The translations under genes and the position numbers were made by a program. 64,000 nt of DNA from Orientallactaga sibirica (Eukaryota > Chordata > Mammalia > Rodentia > Dipodidae), in contig JAEOAD010002231.1 of the NCBI GenBank assembly GCA_036365145.1, positions 5,377,501 to 5,441,500 on the forward strand, given 5' to 3'. Positions 33,516 to 44,375 of this stretch are shown in pieces. Each line of letters begins with the position of its first letter. Position 1 is the first letter of the stretch. The notes beneath the pieces are model-generated. The model searched no databases, was not told where the DNA came from, and saw nothing but the letters and a program-made list of their open reading frames with translations.

Positions 33516-34520
33516 TTTATTTATTATTAGTCAACAATTGTAGAAGTTGACAGTAATGGAGGCTGGTATGTGTCATAATTCAGTAAACTATAAGAAAATT
33601 ACAAGACAAATGTTAAAAAATAGAAATGTATAAATTTCAAGACATTTTGATTTTTTTAGTTCAGAAATATACAAGAATTACAGGTGTATTTTACATAACA
33701 GCACTATTCCTATCATCAAACTGATCACTGAAGCTGAATTTTCTTATTATGATGAACATTTAAAAATCTTAGACACAGCAGGCATACTTTCTGCTGTTTA
33801 TTTCTAAAATAATCCCAAGTGTGTTTCATGTTTTCTATTCAGGATACAAGTAGTAACATAAACTTTAATGTTCTGAATCTTGTACTTAATAATTCTCCAA
33901 GAACCTTTCCTCAGTCTTCCAAGGGTCCTTATTTTCTCCATCTGTGATATCCATCTGATGCTGAGCACATGTCTCCATCTTCGACAGTGTCAGGAGCCTG
34001 CTTATCTCTGTTTCTGTGACTGTATGTTCCTTGTTCACTGGTTTGCATAGTCTGCCTCTTCTGTGGTTTTTGTGCATTCTTGACAGCTGCTTCAGCAGCA
34101 CTTTACCATCCGATTGGCTGTGACAAAGTGATGTGACATGTTTGGATTCTGATGACACAGCAAACTGCAAATTACCCATTGGCAAAATGAAGTCTATTGC
34201 TGGCAAATAGTCTCTGGAATTTTGTAATAGGCAATCTGGGCTTTGCAGTTTTCCAGCAGAGCAGATGCTGTTGTGTGTAACAGTTCCATTTTCTAGTAGT
34301 CAGGGTGGTAATCAGCCTTAGCAAGGTATTCATCACTGCCCACTGTAAACAAACACACCCTGCCCTCACGCCAAGTGACCAGAGCATCATGAGCATAGCA
34401 CAGTGGTATGGGTGATAGGCTTTGCAAACCCATGCTTATATTTTTCTGAAACTTCATAACTGGAAATCAAAAAGGCTCTAGTGCTAGGGATACATGTCAT
34501 AATAAAAATCACTTTTGAGC
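33516..34520 (-). pseudogene. Probable processed pseudogene of an unrecognised protein
   Basis: The minus strand reads as coding-like in successive frames: CYAHDALVTWREGRVCLF onward from about 34410, a stop near 34306, then MPAIDFILPMGNLQFAVSSE from 34206 to 33886, giving about 160 residues with one stop and at least one frameshift. Left of 33520 the reverse strand carries overlapping AATAAA signals (near 33518-33530). No introns were evident, fitting a retrocopy. I do not recognise the parent gene. A single degenerate exon is the alternative. Confidence 0.4.
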
Positions 34521-34739
34521 AAGACTAGAACTTGCTTCAATGAAATAATATTTTCAATTATGTAATTTTGCTATTAAGAGGTAGTATAAATTAAATTTGC
34601 CTCAAAGACTAAGGATCTTTGATAGCCATCATAAAATACATCAGAAATCTGTTCTTATGTCCTAATATGACAACTTTAAAGGCTTATATCAGTACATTTA
34701 TAGATGTTTTAAATCAAAATATAAATTTTATTATGCCTT

Positions 34740-34850
34740 TATAAGTGTCTGTTGTAAACTTCTTGAAGGCAAGAAAGGTATCTGGTCTAAACTTTACACA
34801 AAAAAATAGATCAACTAAATATATAATATAAAACATAGACAATAATAGAC
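34740..34850 (+). repeat. Possible ancient L2/MIR remnant
   Basis: GTAAACTTCTTGAAGGCAAG followed by GGTATCTGGTC resembles the L2 3' phrase for a stop-proximal 'GTAAGCTCCTTGAGGGCAGG'. Weakly supported by eye only. Confidence 0.35.
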
Positions 34851-35375
34851 ATATATAAAAATAAATTACATAAAAATGTTCTGTTCCATACATAAAATAA
34901 CTGTGACCTTAAATAATATTTCATTTCTCAGCCAGAGAAAATGTATATGTTAAGCACAGTTATGAGTTTCTTTTACTCTTACATCTAAGAATCATCAGAT
35001 AAATTGTTGCAGAATTTATATTTGATAGAATTCAGTTTACTCACTGGACATCTTGAAAGCACTTAGGATTGAACCTCAGGGTTTCAAGAAAAGAATGTAA
35101 GAAGGATCATGTTTGGTGATTTTAAGCAATATGAATAATTAAAGGTTTATATTGAATTAAATGATGAATATGGAAAAAACTTGGAAACAATAAAAGATTA
35201 TGCCACCTTTATTATCAAGAATTATCAAGAATACAGATTAAAAATGTAATTGTTAAATTTATTTTATTCAGATCTGTTTTTATTTAGGATTTTACATGTT
35301 TTAATATAATTAGGTTTGAATTATACAAATATCCTGCTTCAGTGAGAAACCAAACATTAAAACAAAAAAATGAAC
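34851..35375. other. AT-rich sequence, nothing recognised
   Basis: No gene or repeat identified. A short direct repeat AATTATCAAGA occurs twice near 35214-35231. Confidence 0.4.
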
Positions 35376-35765
35376 AAGGGTCTGGAGAAATGACTCAGTG
35401 TGTAAGAGCACTTGAGCATGTGTGCATAAGAGGGCCTGAAATCATCTGACTTTGATCCCTGTACCAACATAGATAAACTGGCCATGGCCACCCTGGCTTG
35501 TAACTCCAGTCTTGTAAGGGACTGAGATAGAAACCAAAGAGTTACTGGATCACTGACCAGCCAGTCTGACTGCAAACACAGCAAATGCAGGTCTAGTGAG
35601 AGTGTCTATCACAAGGACCGAAAGCAGAGGAATCATAGAGGAGAACGCCAGGTATTCTACCCTGGCCTCTGCACAGATGAACATGGGGTACGTTCCTCTG
35701 CACAAACATACACATGCACTGTAGATACAAATACCACACCACACATACTACACATCTGCACAGAA
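35376..35765 (+). mobile_element. B4 SINE
   Basis: The head is GGGTCTGGAGAAATGACTCAG with TAAGAGCACTTG. The B1-derived part contains CTTGTAACTCCAGTCTTG, then GGCCTCTGCACAGATGAACA, and a CACAAACATACACATGCAC tail typical of B4. The overlapping minus-strand frames at 35357-35878 are translations of this repeat. Confidence 0.75.
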
Positions 35766-37090
35766 AAGAATAAAAAAGACGAAAATTGAGTAAGATGAAT
35801 GATAACATATACACATGGTGTGAAATATTCACTGAAATTGTGTATAATTATAGGAATATTGAAACCAATTTTACTCACTGTTCCAGAATGGAATAAACTT
35901 ACTCTTCAAAATATAGGTTGGACATGTTGTCCTATGTAAGATTGGAAGTCTCTCTGAGGTGCAGCTGGTTGCTGGTTGACTGCTTTAGCTAAAACAAAAG
36001 GAAATTGGATAACAAGACAACAGAATGAAGTAGTTTAGTCTGACTTTTTTTTTTTTTTTTTTTTTTTTTTTGGAAGAACAATGTGTCAACCAACCCCCAC
36101 TCATCTGTCATTAGAAAGCATGACTGAAAACACAGGAACTGTTCCTAAATGTGCTAATATTTCACATATATTGTAAAATAACTCATAATCATGATTCTTC
36201 AAATTATAGCATGACAAATGTGAACTGAGAGAAGGCAAAAGTGCTTTATCAATGGAAATCTGCCTTCAATTACAGAGCTGTTTTCTAGAAAAATTTTTGG
36301 GCATTTTGATTATAAATTTAAATTGCATCAAAATGATGAAGCATATCAAATCAAGAATTTAGGAAATAAAGTCTGAATTCAAATTTCTTTCTTCAACATA
36401 TTACTAGTTTGATTTTTAAAATCACAGTATTCTCAATTTTAAAGGAGCAATTTTAAAACCTATATTTTAGAATTACTAGGTAAATTAAATTATATATTAT
36501 ATAAAATATCTATGAAAATACTAATATGTGAACATATTTCAAAGCATAAAGCAATATTCATATTATTTGTTTGTATAAACTGATATTTATAACTAAATTT
36601 CATCTTTATCTTTTCAATCTTATAATGAAACTACATGCCTAAAGCTCTAACAACTTTCTGATTCTCTTGAAATCTTTGCTTACTGTGAGTCTATTTCTCA
36701 GTGTTAGAACCTTTTATAACCATTCTTCTATACCTTTATGGAGAGAAACTTTCAGAAGATACATATTGTGCAGGGAACTGACTTATTGACAATGTGACTC
36801 TCTTTAGATTGACAGTCAATCTCTCTCTTTTCTGAAAATATTGTATAAAATTTTGTATGAAAGTAGGCAATTGAATCACAACCCTATGCTTATAAACCTT
36901 AAACATAAGTATAGATAGTTATCACATCTTGAAATTTATTGACCCCAACCTGAAAATTCCACTAGTGATAGAACTTTGAGAAAGGGGAAAAATATACTTT
37001 CTACATGACTTGTTCTCCATGAACCTTTACTTGTTTCTTGTGATGGTCTTTCTGTCCTTTTAATGTATAGTATTTTTGTTTGTTTGTTTT
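35766..37090. other. AT-rich sequence with a pure T run
   Basis: No gene recognised. A pure T run of about 28 bases lies at 36043-36071; if it is the tail of a reverse-strand retrocopy, the body to its right (36072 onward) is not recognisable and no AATAAA precedes it. Confidence 0.4.
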
Positions 37091-37094
37091 GTTT

Positions 37095-37325
37095 TGTTTT
37101 TTTTTTTTTTTTTTTTTTTTTTGAGAGAGACATAGAAAGGGAGAGGAAGACAGATAGAGATGGGCCGCTGCGAACAAAATCCAGATGCATGCGCCCCCTT
37201 GTGGTCAAGTGAGGCGTTGCACCCTTGCATCACTGCATTTGGCTAAAGTGGGACCTAGAGATTGGAACCAGCGTTCTCAGGCTTAGGAGGCATGTGCTTT
37301 AACCACTAAGCCATCTCTCCAGCCC
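37095..37325 (-). mobile_element. tRNA-derived SINE, alternative middle subfamily, with target-site duplication
   Basis: A T-run, GAGAGAGACATAGAAAGG, CCGCTGCGAACAAAATCC, CCCCCTTGTGGTCAAGTGAG, GCATCACTGCATTTGGCTAA and CTAAGCCATCTCTCCAGCCC. The duplication AATGTATAGT occurs at about 37064 and 37326. The frame at 36936-37208 is its translation. Confidence 0.92.
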
Positions 37326-38312
37326 AATGTATAGTTTTTTAAGTATTTGTTTGAGAAATATTTAATAACTAGAATATATTATGGATTTTATGAAGTGATG
37401 TCAAATGTGTGAAGAAGGAAAACACATTCCCTAAGAGGGGTTATGATCTGAGAGTCTAGTAGGTGTTATGGACATGACAATCATGAAGTCATAAATTAAA
37501 GTGTAGATCAAATTCATGATTGTATGTAGGGATGTTTCAGGGGACTGTGATGAGTTGTTCAATATCTCCTATACAACTTAAAAATAAATACTTGAATATG
37601 ACTTCAATGGACAGGAAATGTCCTTCACAGAATGAAAATAACATTTGAAAACATAGCAAAATACTAGGTTTGATATGACAGAAGTAAAGGAAATAGATGC
37701 AATGAATTGAACTTGGATATGAAGCCCTAAGCAGCCAGGTTGTTCTTCCAGTAGTTGTTGTAATAAACCTTCCTTGGCCCACATATTGAGTCTAACAACA
37801 TGGCTACACATTTCCGTTTTATATAACAATTTGTTAATTCTTGGTATTTATCAATTATTGACTCTGGCCACAGTTATACCATTATATAGGATATAATCTG
37901 TTAATTTATGAGTCTAGCAAACTGTGTGAAGTACTTATATATCATCTATCTATCTATTATCCATTTATCATTTATTCTTCTCATCTATCATCTATCTATA
38001 CCTATAATGTGTGATGGGTTAAACTGAGTTTCACAAGCTTAAGTTGAAATTTTCCCAGAATCATCAAATGTGGCTTCACTGTTAATGATGCACTGGAGAC
38101 AAAGTAAGACTTTTAACATACATGCTAATCTAATATGATTGGTGTCCCTATAAAAAAAGGAGGTTAGGACACACCAGAAGATATCATGGTGACCAGGCAC
38201 AGAGATGTTAGAACCTAGTGAGAAAATGTATTTATGTTGTTAAAGTCACACTATGGTATTTTTTGTCAGATTTAGTCAACTAATAATTTCATGAGTGTGT
38301 ACACCCATGGAT

Positions 38313-38357
<45 letters not shown>

Positions 38358-38894
38358 ATTTAAATTACATTTTGTTCACTGTATGATCTGTTAACAAAGT
38401 AATGCTATTTTAAATTCTGAGAGTTTAAAAAGCAAGAGTATGCTATACAGTACTTGAGAATGAAAGTTACACAGTGACTCTCGACATTATTGAAAGGAAC
38501 AGTCAGAGACTCAAGTAACAAAATATGAAAACATTTCTTGGATACAATTATTCTTTGAAAATAATTTAGCATTAAAATTTGTTTTAGTAAGTAGAAAGAG
38601 CTAGTTCATGGGTTTTTGTTTTTGTTTATGAAAGATGGCTTGGCTATCTGATGTTTCAGTGAAGTAGAGAGCATTGCAGACTTTTTGACTTGCAGAAGTC
38701 TGGTGATGCTTAGCCTGGCAGACAGGAACCTCTTCAGTAATTTTCAATTCCCAGAGCCTCACTTCCATGATGACACTTTTTAAAAAACCATTATTAGTAA
38801 ATAGGTTGTTTTCCAATATGAAAGGAAGCAAATTAACAGGTAATTAATCTTACCTTACAATACTTCTGGGCCACTATTGAGGTGATAAACATTT
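37326..38894. other. Unique sequence with two microsatellites
   Basis: An imperfect (ATCT)n tract lies at 37941-38000 and a pure (GT)n run at 38314-38354. No gene recognised; the minus-strand frames at 37537-37829 and 38601-38831 show no domain. Confidence 0.4.
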
Positions 38895-39085
38895 TGATAG
38901 GAATGATGAAAGACAGAAAAAAAAAGACATCATAAGAGAAGAGGAACTAGATGGAAAGGATGGAAAGAAGAGGTTTGGTGGAAGAGCATGGGGGAGGGGA
39001 CAAAACAGGACACTAGGTGGGAAATATTATCAAATCACAATATGTTCACATATGAAAATTGCCAATAAAAAGCTTAAAATATATA
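38895..39085 (+). mobile_element. L1 3' UTR terminal fragment
   Basis: GAAAATTGCCAATAAAAAGC at 39055-39074 matches the ends at 4532 and 62455, preceded by the same G-rich block (CATGGGGGAGGGGACAAAA). Only about 190 bases were inserted or survive. Confidence 0.7.
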
Positions 39086-40048
39086 ATAAGGCTTTTCATG
39101 CTTCAGCTTTTTTCATGACCATCAGTTTATATTGAGGTTTTTCCTCTTGGCTTCTGAACACCTTCAATCTGGTCTAAGTTAATGATTTATGCCTCTACCA
39201 GCTGTTCTATGCCATTAGTACACACAGTAACACAGAAATCCTGGCCAAATCTTAGTCATAACAGTAGGGGATGTTTACTTTCCTTTCTTACCATCTCCCA
39301 CAGTTGTTTGTCTTTTGGATCAGGTCCTGTATGCTAGGATTTAGAAGTTCCTCATTGAAGTAATGATTCTCTTTTGTGGGAGGAAGGGGTGACTTTTTAA
39401 GTTAAATTTATTTTAACTGTATATAAAATGTCGATTATTCTTAAATTTCAGTGTGCACCAGAATCATCAACAATTTTTTTTTAAAAGTTGAAAATATAGA
39501 TTCTCTCCACAAACTCTGATTCCAGCTCTTGAAAGAATGGGACATGATATAATAATTTTGCCTAGATATTAACCCATCTGTGGGATATTTACTCATAACA
39601 CTTAGCATCAGGCATAGTTAATCCATTAATGTGAAAACTGGCACAATGTTTTTGTCCTGCGCTATTGACTTCATCCCTCAGGATGAAAGAGTAGTAATGA
39701 CTGTAGCCTGGCAAGTATTCATCCTTTTTTAATAGTCTAATCCAATTACATTTATTGTTATCACTGCATTAATGACTGCCTTTTGTCATGTCACTTATCA
39801 TAGTTTTGTACCAACTTGTTTCTTCAGAATCTGTTTGTATTTACTACTTGGTTCACAAGATCATGCAATAGAGCTTCATTTTGGATGATGAAGGATTTGA
39901 CCCATATTATCATGTCATGCTTAGTCCTCTTTTCCTTTTTCAACTTACTATTCAATGCCACTTGCACTTTTGCAAAAGAAAAATGATTTAGATGCGTGTC
40001 CAATTCTGTTTGAAAAATTCATTCTTTAATCTATTGTCTACATAAGTT
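39086..40048. other. Unique sequence, nothing recognised
   Basis: No gene or clear repeat identified. Confidence 0.4.
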
Positions 40049-40700
40049 GAGATAGCTAATTGATGTTTTTCCCTTGTTGCAATTGTCGTCATGTTGCTGG
40101 GACAAAACATCCAACCAAAAGTTTTTATGTTGGCTTAGGGGAAAGCATGGCATGAGAAGAGAGTGAATAACAACTCTTATCACAGCTGGTGGAAACAGCA
40201 GCAAGAGAAGGAGCAGAACTCTGGGGAGAGAGAGTTGGCTATAGCATCCCAAAGCCACACAGTCAGGTTTCCAACAGAAATGAACCTTCTCATGTGGTAC
40301 CATTTTTATGTTGCGGTTACCTTTTTTTTTTTTTTTCCCACCATTTGTAGGCTGGGGATTAAATGAGTAGAAAATATTTTCTATCCAATCATTTTCCCCA
40401 ACCAGTTTCAATGTCGCAAAGCTTAATTGACAGAGTAGGGACGATAACCTGAACTGAACTCAACACTTCTGTGCTGCAGTTACCTTCTTATTGCCAAATA
40501 ATCTGTCCAAAAGTAGCAGATGGACCCAACAACAAAAGAGTGAGTCCAACTCTGGCAAGGGAAGCTGGCAATACCTCTAAGCCTGACTCCCAATACACAC
40601 CTCCAACAATGCTCCACCTCCCAAGTTACCATTAGCTGGGAACTAAGAATTCATAACATGTACGTTTATGGGAAGCATCTGATTCAAACCACCAAAGCCT
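40049..40700 (-). mobile_element. Old MaLR/ERVL-type LTR remnants
   Basis: The right part (40470-40700) keeps the order of the 4.6-8.6 kb LTRs: CTGCAGTTACCTTCTTATTGCC, then CCTCTAAGCCTGACTCCC, CAACAATGCTCCACCTCC, AGCTGGGAACTAAGAATTC and TTCAAACCACCA. The left part (40049-40310) repeats the earlier phrases (TTGGCTTAGGGGAAAGCATG, GGTGGAAACAGCAGCAAGAG) and may be a second LTR piece. Confidence 0.65.
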
Positions 40701-41340
40701 TCTAATCTGCTATTTTTCTAGCTTATCTCTCTAATTCTAGAACACTTGCTTCTGGGACTTTTGACTAGACGACACAACAGTTTTTGCCCAAATAAAAAAA
40801 AATAATAAGCCAAGATAGCAGCATCCATAGTCTCATTTTCTTTAGATGAAGGACCCATTTTTGTGTTTCTGAATACTAAATATTACAAACATTATTGGAA
40901 AGACACAGACTTCCTCCAGATTTTATCTCCAGGATGTCAGATTCCTATAAGCAGCATAGCAGATGGTAATAGGTTACACTTCCCTGGGCTCAAAATCACT
41001 GACTTTTTGGGGCTTTATTGCATTTCACCTGGACTCTGCACAATTACATTTATATTTAAAACATGACATAGCATTCAGAATGCCATATCCATGGTCACAA
41101 TAGAGCAGTCATTTTACTGGAGTCTGCACTTCTTCCTAAGAAGAGTTTGGTCTAGCATAAAGCCACAGACATCTCTGTAGTTAACAGAAGTTCCTTAGTT
41201 ATTCGGTTACTTGTGCTGTAAGCTACTCCATATCTGAAGACAGTATAGGTTTCTCCCCCTGCTCAGGCCAAGCCTACTAAACTGTACTAATTCTAAAATT
41301 GTACTTTGACTTGTAGACAGATCATACCTATCTATAGATC
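40701..41340. other. Unique sequence, nothing recognised
   Basis: No gene or repeat identified. The frame at 40863-41066 shows no domain features. Confidence 0.4.
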
Positions 41341-41360
41341 ATATCTATCATCATCTATTC

Positions 41361-41361
41361 A

Positions 41362-41402
<41 letters not shown>
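41361..41402. repeat. Compound (CT)n(AT)n microsatellite
   Basis: About 26 bases of CT repeats pass directly into about 16 bases of AT repeats, next to imperfect ATCT units. Confidence 0.97.
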
Positions 41403-41555
41403 CATGTATCTACCTTTCTACCTTTAATCTGTCAATCTTTTTCTAGTAATTTGATTTGTAACAGGAGCAAGCAGAGACCTGCTCTTCCCAATTTCCTGGG
41501 ATTTTGAGTTGGTGATAAATAAACTTCACCCTAGATGTCATCTTGTCATCCAAAA

Positions 41556-41740
41556 AAAAATGCTTTTCACTTATTTTTATTTTTATATTGTCAAGACCTC
41601 TAGCCACTGCAAAAAAAAAAAAAAAAAAAAACCAACTCCAGATGCATGTGCATCTGGCTTACCTGGGTACTGGGGAATTGAACCTGGATCCTTAGGCTTC
41701 ATAGGCAAGTACCTTAACTGCTAAGCAATCTCTTCAGCCC
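41556..41740 (-). mobile_element. tRNA-derived SINE with internal A expansion
   Basis: CTCTAGCCACTGC is followed by an A-run of about 21 where the family has GCAAATGAACTCC; the body then continues with ACTCCAGATGCATGTGCATC and ends CTAAGCAATCTCTTCAGCCC. The GA tract is missing. Confidence 0.85.
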
Positions 41741-41769
41741 TATATGCTTCATTTAAAAGACATTGAAGG

Positions 41770-41952
41770 GAACTGGGCATGGTAGTGCATGCCTTTAATC
41801 CCAGCACTTGGGAGACAGAGGTAGGAAGATCGCCTGCTGTGAGTTCAAAGCCACCCTGGGAATACGGAGTGAGTTCCAGGTCAGCCTGGGTTAGAGTGGG
41901 ACTCTACCTTGAAAAACCAAAAATAAAAAATAAAAATGAAATAAAATAAAAT
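41770..41952 (+). mobile_element. B1 SINE with target-site duplication
   Basis: CTGGGCATGGTAGTGCATGC, CCCAGCACTTGGGAGACAG, GGTCAGCCTGGGTTAGAG and an AAATAAAATAAAAT tail. Flanks AAAAGACATTGAAG (about 41755) and AAAAGACATTAAAG (about 41953) are the duplication. Confidence 0.92.
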
Positions 41953-43335
41953 AAAAGACATTAAAGTTTTGAGCTGTTTATATTTTTACAGACATCAAAA
42001 ATATTGTGTTTCCTGACTTATTTGGACATTATAAACTATTGATTCAAAGGCTCACTGCACACATTGAAGACCCTATGGCTTATGAAAGTGAATACAATGC
42101 CAAATACTCATAATTTCTAAACTGCTTCCTTGTTTCTTTCCTGAGATATCCTACAAAGTCTCCCAGATGTGTTCCAAGAAAACTTGTAAGTCCTTCAATA
42201 CCCCTTGTTTCAGGTACTGAATTTCTGAATACACTCTCACTTTACCAGCAGTCCCAGCCTCAAGTAAAATAACACAGAGGCTGGTAACTATTCCAAACAT
42301 CTGGCCATTTCCTTTCCCCAAAGTATGCCAACTCCAACTGCTCATAGGGCTTGTTCCTTTCTTGATAATTTAGGAAGGATCCCTAATAAATTATAATTGT
42401 TATGTGTATATTAATTTCTAGATGTATATTCAAAACTATCATTTATGGCTTTGAGAATGCCTAGGTCTAGCTTCCCTGAGTGGCTTCTAAATTTTCTTTC
42501 TCATGTGTGAGGTGTTCCTAGTGTTTCCAGAAACAAAAAACATCAAAATTCACGGCTAAATTTCCTGCTCCATGAATAAGTCTTTGGCAATCAGGCTGGG
42601 AAAAGGTTCCTGGCTACTGTGTCCAATTATGATTGAATCTAAGCTGCGTCTGGGTGATGTTCCAGCTTACTTTACCAGTGATCCTGGGCAAAACATTACA
42701 ATGAAATTCCCAATTAACTGGTTGTGTATGCTTCTAGAGGTTTAAATGAGATTGGATGAAAGTCCCTAGTATTTCTTAGACTGTTTTCAAATTTTATACT
42801 TTTATTTGATTCTAGCTTCTTAGAAGATATTTTGGGTTGTATAGAATTGGTTTATTCAGCTTATACAAGATCTTTGATCCATCAGCTCTGCCTGTGGCCT
42901 ACATGGTTCTTAGTCATGTTCCTTTATCATATAGAACACTCAAAACTTTCTGAAGTCTCTATCATAAAAGGTCTTTGTCCAAAATACAAATTAAAATTTA
43001 ATATCGTTAATGTAAGAAAGGAAAATATCTAATGTCTTATCACAATATGAACCTTAGTCATATGCAATGTTGATCTGTTTTCTCATTTCATTGACTTGCC
43101 AAGAATATTCCAGTGGCTTTATAATGTATCACAAAATCCATTTTTTGGCCTTTTCTTTCCATATTTCTGTAAATAGTTGAAGTCTCTAGTCTAATACAAC
43201 CACCTATTCCAAATTTTAAAATCCCTAATCCCAATTGTTACTCAAACATCCTATAAGGAAAGAAGGAAGGTAATTAACAGGGATTTGCGTCAATGTACAT
43301 TATATCACTTCTGTTACAAAATACATAGGTTCCTA
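41953..43335. other. Unique sequence, nothing recognised
   Basis: No repeat identified. The minus-strand frame at 42151-42345 and the plus frame at 42832-43032 have no recognisable domain. Confidence 0.4.
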
Positions 43336-43850
43336 TATTAGGGCTCTGCAGAGGACCAGACCCAATAGTGTGCACATGTGCATGTGTGTTTGTATCTACA
43401 ATTATAAAGGGATTTATTTATTAAATTGATCATACAATTTCAATCTAGATAGTTCTACAACTGCTGTCTTATCAGCTCAAGAGGCAAAGAACCCAGTAGC
43501 TTCTCAGCACCAAGAAGTTAGAAGTTTCAGAGTTAGAGAGTCCAGTGAGGCAGTCCCAACATCAGGTTGAAGGACTGGAAATTCGCTGGAAATTTCTGGT
43601 GTGAGTCAACATCAAAAAGTTGGAGAAGCTGGAAGGAAATGTCCATACTTAATTATCAATCCCCTCACTCAAGAAGAGGAACTGGCACATCTTATCTGGC
43701 TGGCTCTCTTCATTCCCTCTCATTCTACCCAGACCCACATCCTATCTGATGGAATATTCTACGTCCAAGACAGTTCTTTCCCCTCTCCATTGCTCTCCCA
43801 CATGTCCATTCTGTCTCACAGACATGGTCAAAAGTGTCACTTAAAATCCA
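43336..43850 (-). mobile_element. MLT1-like MaLR LTR
   Basis: The left end TATTAGGGCTCTGCAGAGGA with CAGACCCAATAG is the reverse complement of the usual MLT1 end (TCTGGAGAACCCTGACTAATA). AAGGGATTTATTTATTAAATTG and CAGTCCCAAC follow in the expected order. The right edge is uncertain. Frames at 43567-43897 run through it. Confidence 0.65.
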
Positions 43851-43944
43851 TTTGGTGTCTCCCAGGCCAATTGACATTCCAGAGTTTTAGTTTTTAAAAA
43901 TACTTTCAATTGGTCTGCTGATAATTTCCAGTAACACAGTGTTA

Positions 43945-44140
43945 TGTTTTGTTTTGTGGTGTTATTTTTTTTTGGGGGGGGGATGGGGGTGTTTGTTTGT
44001 TTTTCGAGGTAGGGTCTCACTGTAGCCCAGGCTGACCTGGAATTCACTATGTAGTCTCAGGATGGCCTCAAATTCAAGACAATCCTCCTCTCCCTCCTAC
44101 GTGCTGGCATTAAAGGCGTGAGCCACCATGCCTGGCTTTT
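43945..44140 (-). mobile_element. B1 SINE
   Basis: A T- and G-run start, TTTTTCGAGGTAGGGTCTC, CCCAGGCTGACCTGGAATTC, GTGCTGGCATTAAAGGCGTG and a CATGCCTGGCT end. Confidence 0.92.
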
Positions 44141-44265
44141 TTTGTTGTTATTTTTTCTCTTCTTTTTTCAAGGTAGGCTGACCAGGTACTCACTCTGTAG
44201 TACCAGGCTGGCCTCCTATTCTCAGCAACCTCTTTCCTCTCTTGCTTCTGAGTAGGTTGGTGTGA
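44141..44265 (-). mobile_element. Truncated B1-like fragment
   Basis: TTTTTTCAAGGTAGGCTGACC, CTCACTCTGTAGTACCAGGC and TGGCCTCCTATTCTCAGC follow B1 order on the reverse strand. The 5' part of the element is missing, and the fragment meets the microsatellite at 44266. Confidence 0.6.
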
Positions 44266-44269
44266 GTGA

Positions 44270-44361
<92 letters not shown>

Positions 44362-44375
44362 CAGAGACAGAGACA
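44266..44375. repeat. Compound (TG)n(AG)n(ACAGAG)n microsatellite
   Basis: TG repeats (44274-44316) switch to AG repeats (44316-44343) and then to ACAGAG units (44343-44375). The long minus-strand frame at 44110-44682 (serine-leucine and threonine-histidine runs) is this repeat in translation and not a protein. Confidence 0.97.

Noticed and set aside
40031..40411. 126-codon minus-strand frame
   Set aside because: It overlaps LTR remnants and a T run, and its leucine stretch comes from a GCAGCAAGAGAAGGAGC-type tract. No domain was recognised.
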